Source: Azadirachta indica
Taxonomy: Eukaryota > Streptophyta > Magnoliopsida > Sapindales > Meliaceae
NCBI GenBank assembly: GCA_022749755.1
Contig: CM040443.1
Location: 4,937,191 to 5,001,190 of the forward strand
DNA: 64,000 nt
Direction of reading: 5' to 3'
The notes beneath the pieces were generated by a model. The model made no database searches and was not told where the DNA came from. It saw only the letters and a program-made list of their open reading frames with translations. A program made the translations under genes and the position numbers. Below, piece by piece: positions 51,000-62,625 of the stretch. Within the stretch, counting starts at the first letter, position 1. Every line of letters begins with the position of its first letter.

Positions 51000-51001
<2 letters not shown>

Positions 51002-51686
51002 AAATATTTTTAATATTATTGGTCTTATTCAAAAGAGGGACCCTAGGACTCGCTCGGCCACACGGTTCGCGTGGTTATTAAGATATATATGTTCCCACAA
51101 ATTAATTTTTGTATTTTTTTAATTTTTTTAATTCTTTATTTATTTTTTTTGGGGGTTAATCTTGAATTATAATCATACAAGGGACCATATCTTCATTCCC
51201 AATAATGATACAAATTAAACCTTATTTTTAAGCATCCATTTATCTATCATTTAAGGGCCATAGTGATTTGGGTCACTAACATAAAATTTAATTTTCTTTA
51301 ATCATTTCGGTTTTCTATAACGTTTATTAACAATAATCTAAATTAATTAATTAAACGTGAATCTAACACTAATAGTTAAATTCAATCATCATTTCGGGTC
51401 GTATAGAATAATGAAATGCATAAACTTAATTAATATGTATAATTTATAAGGATTTATATATATTCTAAATTTATTTTGATTCAAAATGTTTCTCACTTCT
51501 ATTTAAAATAATCAAAAAGAAAAGTATAACATGAATTATGACAAAATTAGAGAGGTTTTTTAATGACTAAAAGTTGGTGCAAATTAGAGATTTAGTAATT
51601 TTAAGAAATTAAGTGTAGGGCTAGATAGCTCAAGTAATATGCATTTGGTTTAGTAAAAGTAGAATCAAAATTTTAAAAGTAAAAAG

Positions 51687-51715
51687 TAAAATAAAATAAA
51701 ATAAAATAAAATAAA
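51687..51715. repeat. (AAAAT)n repeat
   Basis: About five units of a five-base A-rich motif. Confidence 0.85.
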
Positions 51716-54439
51716 TAAAAAAGAACCATATGATATAATTAGTAGATTCTAACTTCAAGTTTCAGCTGGGAATTGGGATAAGATCAAGAAAAAATATAGT
51801 TGAATTGTCCAAATCGAAAGGGCCTAGACCTACAACATCTCTATTCTATAACTCTATTGGTTCTGTTAAGGAACTGTTTGTGATGCAACTTTTAAGCAAG
51901 CAAACAACTTCTTTTTCTTTTTTTCTTTTTTGTTCCTCTAGGGTTTAAATGTATTTCCGATATTCAGTAATATTATGAATATAAATATTTATACAAATTG
52001 ATATATCAATATTATATTATTAACACATTCTTTGTATAATATAAATTTTTTTTATCATAAAATATAAAATATGTGATAATAATATAATATTATCGTATTA
52101 ATTTATATGAATAAATTTATAAAAAATATATATAATAATAATACTTTAATCTTGGGATATATATATTTTTTAAAAATTTACCTATATTTTTCAAGTTTTT
52201 CAAAGATGCTAAACTTGAAAATTTAGTTTCTAAATTTATTTAATGTTAATATATCCAAATCATCTACTAATAAATTTGACTAAGTAAACATGAATGGAGA
52301 TAATAATTAGAAAAACAAAGGTTATTTTGAGAAAATATTTGTATTATTTGTTTTATCAAATATTTTTTTACTATAAAGACTCCTTTTATCTCAAGAAAGA
52401 ACATTATAATTTAAAATAGTCAAAATTATAAAATAAAAAAAAAATATTTAGAAATCTAAACAATCAAAATCTATATTTAGAGAGAAATATAGACTTTTCT
52501 ATTAATAAAATTTATTTCTAAAAGTAAAATTCTTAAATAAATACATTATACATGATGAAATTGAACAAAAAATATGTAAAACATGTATACTACATTAAGT
52601 ATATAGAAAATCAAATTTAAACAAATAAAGTTAAAGTAGGCATACTTACAAAAATTTTTTAATAGTGAAAATTTATTGAAAATGTTCATTAAGATTATTT
52701 TACCTAATTTTTTTTTAAAAAATTAAACTTTAACATATGAATTTCTCTAATTATGAATAACATGAATGATTTTTGTAACATCTAAGTTGGTAAATATGTA
52801 TCTGTCATGCTAGTTATGTAAGTTTCCCATGCATAGATTTTTGTTCCCCCAAATTCTACTTCAAAAAAAAAAAAATTGGATTTTTCTAAAACAAAAAATT
52901 ATAGTATGATAAAGATGAAACATTTATGAACCTTAGTTACTTAAACTAAATTTAATCTTCGTAAGAAATCTCTATTTCTTTTCAAGACGGAGAAAGATGT
53001 AACATCAAACCTTACTTGATTTTTTTTAGTAATAGAATATGGTTAGGTTTCTCTTTTAATTTGATTTAAGCTCAAATACTTTTTTAAAAAAAAAAATAAG
53101 AAATTTGTGGTTTCATGCTCTAATTAGATGCCTTTGGACTACAATATTAATTGAATGATGCCTAGAAGACTAGTTGAAAACTTCCCATATTTGGCTATCC
53201 ATCTTTAAAAGAGGGTATAACATCGATTTAAGATTTTAATTTTAAAATAATTTTCCCATTAAAGGAAAAATATTAATTCTTGTTTAAGCAAAACACTAAT
53301 TATTCATTTATATATACACATCAACACATGTTATTTGATGTAATATAAATGTGAAAACAGATGAGAGAAAAATAAGATTGTAACATAATATTCATTAAAT
53401 GGGTAACAAAATTGTACAATAAATGTTCTGAAAATATATGTTCACTTAATCAATATCACGTGGTTTTAAACAATCTTATTAAACTAACCAGACAATATTT
53501 TTTAATCCAATTGTTATATTCATTAAAGGGATAAGTTGAAATTTTTAGAAAAATTTAAATATGATTATCGAATATATTTTGTTGATTAACTATTGTATAA
53601 TTAATATTTAGTTAAATATGAAAAATCACTTTTTGAAATAAGTGAAATATTTGAAGCACTTATAAAGAAATACTTGATGTGTGAATATTAAGAAAAGCTG
53701 CTAAATTTGTAAAAACATTTAAATTGTTACTCAAAAGATGACGATGATCAATCTTGATTTCAAGAATGATTTTTAATATAAACTTTAGTTTCATATTTGA
53801 TATTCTACTTTTTCATACTATTTAATGTCATTAATTAATTTAGCATTTAGAAAGCACAATTGGCTAAGCTTATTCTTTTGATTTATTTATTTAAAAAAGA
53901 AAACTTAGGATTCCATGATTAACAATACAAAAGCAAATAATTAATGAAAACCAGCTATTGTCAACCAAAAGAACCAAGTAGTAATAAAAATTAAAAAAAA
54001 AAACAAAGAAAATAGAAGAAGTACAAGCAAAAGAATGTACACAAATGGGGAGTAGTGAATGTAATGATGGAGATTTGAGAGCATTTGAAGTGTGGGGTAA
54101 TGATAAATGTATGAAATGACCCAATAATAATAATTTAATTTAATTTTCTTTTACTTTTTTGCAGCTTCATCTTTCATATTCTCCCCCCATCCCTCACTCT
54201 TCTTTAGCTTTATGCCTCCTCTTCCTCCTCCTTTGCCATTTGAAAAATCTAGGCCACTCTCCCTTTCTCCATATCTTAATCACCCACAACAACCCAAAAA
54301 TTAAAAATTTAAAAAAATTTAAAAAAAAAAGAAAAAGAAAAAGAAAGGGAAAAGTGGTAGAAGTGATGAGGCAATTATCTAAGTTAGAAGCATGCATGCA
54401 CACAACATAAGAACGAGTTTCCTGAATCAGAAACATTGA

Positions 54440-54563
54440 ATGATTAACCCACAAACATGCAGAAAAAGAACATTATGTTTCACTTTCACAGCAGTGATAC
54501 TGATCATCTTGTTAGTGTTACCTTCCATGCTAACAACCCCAAAGCTGTTGTTTTCATTGAATG
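54440..54563 (+). CDS. Possible first exon of an unknown small membrane/secreted protein
   Basis: An ATG at 54440 opens 41 codons with basic residues (CRKR) followed by a strongly hydrophobic segment, FTFTAVILIILLVLPSM, like a signal anchor. The frame runs to AATG followed by GTGAGG, a good 5' splice site. A CT-rich stretch at about 54180-54290 resembles a plant leader. No convincing second exon was found downstream, where the sequence soon becomes repetitive (54731-54994). The piece resembles no family I know. It may be a real gene with exons I cannot recognise, a gene remnant, or chance. Confidence 0.25.
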
Positions 54564-54730
54564 GTGAGGAGTTATTTCTTTTAGTGTGTCATTTTGTGAT
54601 TTGTGGGTATGGTTATTTTAGTTGGTAGATTGTTTTTTAATGATAAAAAAATTTCAAATTTAAAATCATTTTATAATTATTGAGTATTACTTGTCAAATA
54701 TATATTGCTTTTGATATACAGTCCATCACA

Positions 54731-54994
54731 ATTTTATTTAAAATTTACAACTATATCTTTATTTAGAAAATTTTCAATTCATCTTTATTAGTGACGTGGA
54801 ATACTTTTATTGATATAATACTAATTAATAATTGTCACATGACACCAATTAATGGTTTATCAATTTTATTTAAAATTTACAACTATATCTTTATTTAGAA
54901 AATTTTCAATTCATCTTTATTAGCGACGTGGAATACTTTTATTGATATGATATTAATTAATAATTGTCACGTGACACCAATTAATGGTTTATTA
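54731..54994. repeat. Tandem duplication, two copies of 132 bp
   Basis: Copy one 54731-54862 and copy two 54863-54994 differ at only a few bases (for example AGTGACGTGG against AGCGACGTGG and CACATGACACC against CACGTGACACC). The high identity implies a recent event. One substitution creates a CACGTG E-box/G-box in copy two only. Confidence 0.93.
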
Positions 54995-55724
54995 CATTTT
55001 GGTAGTTATTAACATTGTAAATTTGACAATAATATAATACTAACCAATAAATAATAAATACAATATAAATTATAATACAAATTTTAGATATCAACTTTAT
55101 CTAAGAAACATGCTATATGCTATGAGAATACCAACTCTTGAATGAACTTACTAAAAATGTTTGGATGGTAAAATTGATAAGGAGTGAAAAAAATTGGAGA
55201 AGGGCTAGCAAGTGAGAAACCAAGACTAATGCACATTGAACTCCTGCTAAATAATAATTGTTAATTATGTTGCAGAATGTGAAATTCTGAACCTTTTTAT
55301 TATAGACCATATTGTCTACATCCATACCAAACAAAAGTCAAGTCGTGAGTACATAAAAGAAAAGAAAAGAAAAAAAATTCAGAGGGACATTAGGCATCCA
55401 AGCCAATACCAGAAAAGCTGAAAGTGGAAAAAAACAAACAAATGCACAGTTCTTTGTTACGCACCCCTTCTCTCTTTGTTGGTCTTTATTGAATGCCAAG
55501 GTGGGCATCCAATGGAGTTAATAAATTTCAACCCAAGCAAACGCAACAGAGAATCCGATTGGCAATTGGAATCAACGAGGAAATGGGTTTTCTTATCTTC
55601 CGAAATTTTGAAGCTTGTTTATCCAGCATTATGTAGAGAGAATATTTATCAATTGAGATGATGTTCGGTGGGACCAACACGATACGAATTCATTAAAAAA
55701 AAAAAGAGATAATAAAAATAAAAG

Positions 55725-55788
55725 TATGATATCACTACTACAGTCTAAGACAATTTTATGATATCACTACTACAGTCTAAGACAATTT
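55725..55788. repeat. Tandem duplication, two copies of 32 bp
   Basis: Units begin TATGATATCACTACTACAG at 55725 and 55757 and end in CAATTTT. They are nearly identical. Confidence 0.93.
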
Positions 55789-56000
55789 TTTCTGTTCGTC
55801 TTTTTCAACAATTTATTTGTTATGACAAAATAAACGTTACTTCGATCACACAAGCCAAGCATCAACAAAATTTATGCGTGCACGGGGACAAAGAGAGAGC
55901 GCTGAATTAAAAGCAGTATATTTATAATAACACTAAACCTTATCTACTAGTAATTATTACAAATGGTTCTCAGCAACTTTTACAACCCAAAAACAACACG

Positions 56001-56027
56001 TCATCATCATCATCATCATCATCATCA
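56001..56027. repeat. (CAT)n microsatellite
   Basis: Nine CAT/TCA triplets, about 135 bp past the ANTH stop codon, so probably in its 3' UTR. Confidence 0.93.
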
Positions 56028-56161
56028 ACCTCATGCCGAAAATTCATCAACCACAATGCTTGCTTTTACTTACCTCAAAATACACAGGCAAAACTAACAA
56101 CTCGGCATTGCATGGACACCAAAAGTATGATACTGTTCAAATCAAATATTCACGGATATTA

Positions 56162-59100
56162 TTACAAAAGACCTGGTGTTCCGAAAGGGTTGTTTGTTTG
56201 GGGATGTGTGACGGGATTCGGTGGAAAAGCTCCAAAGCCGGTGGTGTCACCAAAAGGATTAGTTGGGCTCATCATTAGATGTTGCTGCTGGTGGTATGTA
56301 GGTTGGTATGGACCAAAAGGGTTGGTCTGCTGTTGGGCCATTGATGCCATTTGAACTGAAGGAGGAGGAGCAATGCCGTTTGACATGGAAAATGGATCTT
56401 GTACCTCAAATGGGTTTGGTGCTCCCGGCATTCCGTAGGCAGGCTGCTGGGAAGCTCTATACGCAGCTTCATCATACAAACTGTTCAGAGTGAGGGAGTC
56501 CATTCCACCAGCCTAGCATTCATTGACAATGAAAGATGCTTCATTAGCAAAACATTGTCGATTTAGTGACATATAAAGTTATTCACAAGATAAACCATAA
56601 ACAAGGCCTACCAATTGCCGCTCACTGGCTGAAGAAATATTAGTACTAGGTGTGGCGACCAGGGCAAGTTCCCACCCAGTAGGATCAAAATCTTTTAATT
56701 GACCAGCATTAGAATCAAATGTCGAAGCACCAGTACCTGCAAAAACGAGTCACCAACTGGTGAACGTAGCAAGCAACCAAAATTGCAGAAATAACACAAA
56801 TTGGAAACATAAATACAACAAAAATAAGAATAAAAGTAAAATTACCTGGTTCAGATGGAACTATGGCTAGAGCCAAGGCATTACTTTCCTCAATTGCAGA
56901 CGCATCAGGTGCGGCATAACTCAATCCCTGAACCCACCAAAAGGTGTGAACATAATAATTAAAGATCATAAATAGGGCAAGTTCTGATTAAAAATCAAAT
57001 GATATATAACAATAATAATCAATCTAATAATTGCTTATTGCTTACCAGCAGATCTCCGGTATCTGAGTTGTTCTGAGGAGGAGGGGGTGGAGTGGGAGGC
57101 TCAACCTCAGCATTGGAGACAGCAACAACATCATCCATAGGAGGTGGCTCAGGTTCATCACTAGGTATATTCGCATCTTCAGAAGGACCTTCTTCTGGTC
57201 TGTATGTCAATAGCTGTTTATAACCATCACAGATTAGTTCTATAGCAGATATAACAGAGATCAATGATACCTATTGAGAACTGAAGTGAGTTAATATTTA
57301 TACATAATATATTGCACTAAAGGTCACCACGAGACCGTGGCATCAGTAACGTTAACCAATTTTCATTATATAACTATATCTGGAGCCATAACCTCTATAA
57401 AGAGAGAGTAATCATATTGTTTCTTACTGCTCGTATTATTGCTGACCTTCATTCTTCTCATTACACATAAATCACAAATCATATCTGCAAGTTATCATTC
57501 TCCTACCTTCTCTCAAATAGATCTCCCTCTACTCCCTTTTTAATTTGTTTTTGGTGCAAGCACTTGTCCAACTCAAAAACTCACTTCAGTCATTCTCATC
57601 TTTTGACACTTTTACTAAGAGGCCAGTCTAGAATCCATAAAGTAAAGTTCACTGGTAATTTTCTCCATAAAGATAAGGAAACCAACACAAAATGGAAAGT
57701 AATTGTCCAACAATATTTTTATCCAAACACCATTTCATCCTCCTAAATCTATCCATGTGATTTTCTCCATAAAGATAAGATTATAATCTACATAAAGATA
57801 AGGAAACCAACACAAAATGGAAAGTAATTGTCCAAAAATATTTTTGTCCAAACATAAATAGTTTTTACTGACCAACGGCTCGCTTGGAACAGTAACCACT
57901 CTGGGTGCCTCTCTTATATACTCTTCCATTGTTGTAAGGAAGGATTGTGGTGGCTGCAATGGGGAAAAAAAAAAAAAGAATTAACTAAAATCTTCTTCAT
58001 TAGAGAAAAAAGAAAGACCTAAAACCAACTAAACTTTTCAATCACTATAATAACATCAATACCTCTCTAAGAACGGGAAACTGGAAATTCCTAGCAAGTT
58101 CCAGTCCTTTGCAAACTTCATAGAAATCAGAAAGGCTTCCTGCCTGCATCAGAATACCCAGATTTCACAACTTCATAGAACTGAATAGGTATTACATAAT
58201 TAATAGCAAGATCAAATAGAGTAATGTAGATAATAATAGCTGTCAACCATGCATTCAGCTCAAAACTAGGTTAACAAAATAAATGCACTGCATCACCTGC
58301 TGGCCAGCTCGTTTATAAATCTCAAGGGCTTTGATAGCTTCATGTCTAGGCATCTCAAAAAACTGCAAAGAAATCAAAGATTAATTAATAAAATAGAAAA
58401 AGGCATAATAAACAACAGCTTTCTTAAACAAGACAATTCTTGCATCGCCAATCAATCCAAATTACCTTATCCACAAGATTTATGATTCCATCATTGACAG
58501 CACAGTATATTTTAAAGCTTTCCTTCAACACCTGAAAATTGCATACATTGACAAGGTCAAAGTGAATCAAATAAAAATTCAACATTAGTTGAACATTTTC
58601 TTTACATTAGATTTTCCAACAAGGGAGTGTTTCAAAAGGAGGAAAGGAGAGAAAAGAGAATGGAAAACCATCATAAAAAATTGGGTCTGCAATTCTAGAT
58701 GCTAATGCTATTTTACAATTTCACTCACACAAGGTAAACACATTCCAACCAAATGACAGAGAAACCAATGATTTTGTCTTCAAATAGAACTGCATTGTCA
58801 ATAGTACTGCAAATTTTACCCAATCCACATACAAAAATTATGCAGGCTCAATTGCCCAATAATTTTACACTTGCGAAAAACACATTCCAACTAAATGAAG
58901 AGAAACCAATGATTTGAAAGATGGCAGCAAGTTTACATACGGAAGAGCCAGAGAGCCAGAGCATACTGTATTACATAATTATGAACAGCTGCACCTTCAG
59001 GCTGCAAAGACAGAAAGGGATCATCATTTGTTTATCAAAATAGGTCAACGTGAACAAGAAATGCCCAAATGCACAAGTATCCTAACCACAAAGACTTAAT

Positions 59101-62100
59101 AGTAATTTGCAGACAGAATCACAATTATCAATAAGAAAATTTCCAACATGAACAACTAGCTTAACAGCAGATGGATGAATTCAGTGTGGCGAAGATCAAA
59201 CTTCAAGAAGATTAAAAACAATACCTGGCAACCAACCAATCGATGCAGCAGCTGCTGCAAAGCAGGCAACTGCTCCAACAGTTCTTCACTTGGCAAATCC
59301 CTGGTTCTGCTGTAACCCTGCCCATCAAAGAGAAGACAGATTGACAAATGCCATGAATGTGGAAAGATTGAACCAATAACGCCAAATAGTGACATATGGT
59401 AAACTTCATATAAAAAGGATAGGAAACAATGCCAAATTTAGAATGCTATATTCAACTAATACTTTCTTATGAATAACTAAAACGTGTTCAACATCATATT
59501 TACTAATAGATATGCCCATAAAAAAATTTCTATCATCCAAGCTACTTTCATAATTGCACAAAATAGTCACCAATTTTGGACTTCAAATTGTTTCATAAAC
59601 TCGTACGAATTTATTCTTCTCTACAAATTCTAGCACAAGTCAGGAAGGAAGTGTCATTAATTTCCAAATGCCTCAGCATTTAGTATCACAAATATCTTTT
59701 AATACCCCGCATCAGTGCCATTAAAAGACAAATTAGTCCAATAAGAATAAATGGGATTCAAAGAGGACAAAGATCTAGCTGTTTGAAATTAGACAAACTG
59801 TCTGGGGTCCTCACTCTATTGTTGCACTATAAAAACACATAATATCACGATCCAAAAATCAAATGAACCATTTGCTGCTAACTAAGAAAATAGGAATGAG
59901 ATCAACCTCTGCTTGAAAATGCAAAAGAGAAAGATATCATAAGTTTGTCAAGTAAGTATTGTCATTAGAGGCTACGCACAAAAAACAACTACTCCACAGT
60001 GTAAGAACAGTGCTGTAGTAATTCAAGAACTAGAATTCAACTTCAGAAATGATCAAATTGTAAAAAGCCGTTGGCATTCAGGAAAGATAATTATAAATAA
60101 GTATCTAGACAAAAAAAAATTAGTTGTCAAACAACAGATGACTGGATACCGACAATATAACCATAGTTGAACAGTTCAACCAAAACTAAAATCACTTATT
60201 TTTCACTTGCGAACTCTTTCCTCTCTTTTTTCCTGCTCAGTCACCTTTTATCGTCATCAACTTTTATTTCCCTTCGATTTTTTAAAAATAATATTTTGGA
60301 ATTATTAAATTAGGTGTATACCTTATCCTCCCCTTGGACAGGTCTTGGAAGACGCTCAGCTTCTATATCATACTTTAGAATCCTAAAACACTCAAGTCGC
60401 TCCTCCAGAAATAGTGCATATGTACGTACCCATGCAGAGCAATCCCAGGCTGAAGGAGAAAAACAAAAATAAGAGAACATTAGAAAGTACAAAATTTTCT
60501 TGTTTATAAACATGGAATTCAAACTACATAGATGTGTTTCTTTGTTTATATGTTAAGTAAAGGATAATAGTGATGGCCAAGAAAATTTGAAAAATAAAGA
60601 GAAGAGAATTAAAATTCACCGATAGGGCTTGAATCATCCTTGAAATTAGAAAGTTGGAGAATGCGCCCTCTCTGCTGGAAATTCAGAAGTTCTTCTCTGA
60701 ATGTAGGATCGCCCTCCCTCAATGTCCTATGGATAACTATCAGTGTTTTCAATGCAACCTGTTGAACATAAAATATAATATGAACATGTTTAGTCACACT
60801 AAAAGGATGAGCTATGCCACTTGACAATAACTAAATCAACTCATAGATATCAAACTCATATTATAATGTTCGGAATACACAAAAATATATAACAGAGTTC
60901 AAGGTCTGTGGATTTCAAATGCACGGATGCAGTCAATATCCTAAAGCCAGAAGACAATCAAAAGGCCCAAATAACACTCCAACACTTCTAAGAAATCCTG
61001 AAAATCTCTTTTTCCCACATCTACCAAAAGAAGTACAGGGGAAAGAAACTCCATAACCTTTTTAACAAATTTTAAGCATTGAACGCAAGCATTGCAATGG
61101 CTATTAGAAGACAAAAAAGAGTGAGAAAATTTACTTCTGCAAGGGCAGCTTTTAGTATGCTACAACCCCTAGCAACCCAAAAGGGGAAAGAAAAGTATGT
61201 CATATATTGACAAATTCATATGCCACCAAACCTAATCCAATTACAGCCAAATATCCCACACCCTACCAAGGTGACCAGTTAATTCAGCATCAAGTGAAAG
61301 TAAGTTTAATTGACAAGAATTAAGGCCATTTCACCAGTAGGAGCTGTACTTCATTGTCACCTTCAGAGCAAATGAAACATCCTTCAAGCATTTCCCACTA
61401 AAAGCTAATCTATTTGAGAATTCACAGCAGAGGCTTCAACAAATAGCTAAGTTACAGCTGAGAAATGTGCGATTACTATTGTTTTCCGCATTGATGAATC
61501 TTTGCAAATACCAGATATTATTTTTTTCCCTTCTTTTTTGCACCAAAGCAAATGTTACAGCCGAGAAACGTGTGATTACAACTTGCTTCCGCATTGATGA
61601 ATCTTTGCAAATACCAGATATTATTTTTTCCTTTCTTTTTTGCACCGAAGCAAATGTTCTGCTTCAATGACCTCATGATTTCATTAATGAGATTGTATCT
61701 TCCAAAATCCATGAACTTAGTAGCAAAAGAATATAAAAAGGGGGAAAAAGATCACACATATAACCGACAGGAAAATGTTCAATGAAAACTCCGTGCACAA
61801 ATGCTGAAAATATACAGACGCAATAAGAAATAAGTCACTACTGCCACGAACTCTTCTAACAATAACTTTTTATGAACATAAGAAATAATTTAAAAACCTT
61901 AAATTCATTAAAATGGGAACTTCCTGATAAACATTTCATTTACGTTTCTAATATGAAAATTAGGCGTCAGCACATCAAAAACCATAAATAGACGGTCAAA
62001 AGAGTACAATGGATCCAAATAAACAAGAAATATAACAAGATCGAGCATTAACCAAATCTATATCTTAAAATAAAATAAAGTTTGTGAAAATGTAACATTG

Positions 62101-62625
62101 AATCAAATGAATAATGTGATTAATCAAGAATCAGTACCGTCCAATTACGAGTTTTGGCCAATCTACGGGCAAGAGCATGAATGCAATAAGCAACATCTGC
62201 TCGAGGCCGGATTGCTGATGTGGCAACCAGGATTTCTGCGACAATTTTTTCCATTTATTATCGAATCCAAAATAATTTCTAGGAAAATTAAAATAAAAAT
62301 GGACCCATAAAATTGAAAATAATTTTTTTTTTTTAAAAAAAATTACTCACTCCTAAGATGCCTCTCTTTCGGAGGACACTCGACGTGGTTAGTAGCTTTG
62401 ACTATCGCCACATCCAAATCCTAAAAATAGCAAAGGAAAATGGAACAAAACCGAATCAAATCAGAATCAAAATCGAATCTAAGAAGAAGAAGAAGAAGAA
62501 GACTAAAATTGAACGAGGAAGAACGAAAACGGTACCGCATAATCACTGTTGACGTGAGCGAGACCGACTTTGGTGGTATCTTTGAGAGCGCCATAAGCTT
62601 TCCTCCACGTCTGAAGCGTTCCCAT
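56162..62625 (-). CDS. AP180/CALM-type clathrin assembly protein (ANTH domain)
   Basis: Endocytic adaptor that binds phosphoinositides and clathrin at the plasma membrane. Fifteen exons: 62536-62625, 62351-62420, 62138-62235, 60620-60758, 60322-60449, 59225-59317, exon 7 ending at 59001, exon 8 from 58466, 58297-58362, 58063-58143, 57873-57953, 57046-57213, 56846-56927, 56612-56736 and 56162-56512. Expected length is 562 residues. The start [16 protein letters not shown] and the ANTH domain (to about residue 290, including CPPKERHLR and [14 protein letters not shown]) are typical. The C-terminal part is Pro-rich and disordered, with four NPF motifs (first at 479-481) that recruit EH-domain proteins. 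It most resembles the group of Arabidopsis At2g01600/At1g14910. The exon 7/8 boundary is abnormal (see separate entry), so full function is uncertain. Confidence 0.93.
57666..57855. repeat. Duplicated segment in an ANTH gene intron
   Basis: A stretch of about 65 bp (CATAAAGATAAGG, then ACAAAATGGAAAG, then AATTGTCCAA, then TCCAAACA) starts at 57666 and again at 57791, 125 bp apart. A partial third copy (TTTTCTCCATAAAGATAAGA) lies at about 57761-57780. All lie in the intron between exons 11 and 12. Confidence 0.9.
58466..59001 (-). other. Abnormal exon 7 / intron 7 / exon 8 boundary of the ANTH gene
   Basis: Exon 7 begins at 59001 and reads [17 protein letters not shown], as in the family. At that point (58951) there is no GT. 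The next donors are GTATGT (exon end 58941) and GTAAAC (exon end 58937). The strong acceptor TTTTCAG gives exon 8 ending at 58531 (VLKESFKIY). Neither donor joins this acceptor in frame; each meets an early stop. Donor GTAAAC with a weak acceptor 14 nt inside exon 8 (exon 8 starting at 58517) does restore frame and length but yields WLFRI in place of VLKES. An 8-bp tandem repeat, AGCCAGAG on the plus strand, sits at 58946-58953 and 58954-58961. Confidence 0.75.
58738..58918. repeat. Duplicated intron segment beside ANTH exon 7
   Basis: CACATTCCAACCAAATGA with GAGAAACCAATGATTT at about 58738-58775 recurs in near-identical form at about 58880-58916, some 140 bp away. The second copy ends about 20 bp from the disturbed donor region of exon 7. 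Confidence 0.8.
61451..61656. repeat. Tandem duplication, two copies of 103 bp, in ANTH intron 3
   Basis: Copies start with GTTACAGCTGAGAAA at 61451 and GTTACAGCCGAGAAA at 61554 and share GCATTGATGAATCTTTGC and CAAATACCAGATATTATTTT. They differ at scattered bases only. Confidence 0.93.

Larger units (their letters stand above)
47771..56161. other. Gene-poor interval between the myosin-binding and ANTH genes
   Basis: About 8 kb of AT-rich sequence. At 48335-48395 two GGGCCCA motifs (site II-like) occur about 800 bp upstream of the myosin-binding gene. Other contents: (TA)n at 49060, (AAAAT)n at 50178, (ATT)n at 50970, (AAAAT)n at 51687, a weak candidate first exon at 54440-54563, a 132-bp tandem duplication at 54731-54994, a 32-bp tandem duplication at 55725-55788, and a (CAT)n tract at 56001 in the probable 3' UTR of the ANTH gene. 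Confidence 0.5.

Noticed and set aside
51030..51075. Small GC-rich island in AT-rich DNA (CTCGCTCGGCCACACGG)
   Set aside because: Too short and without stem, frame or known motif to support a feature.
56001..57855. Regularly repeated short units that might suggest a CRISPR-like array
   Set aside because: They are a triplet microsatellite and separate local duplications in a plant intron or UTR, without the repeat-spacer pattern.
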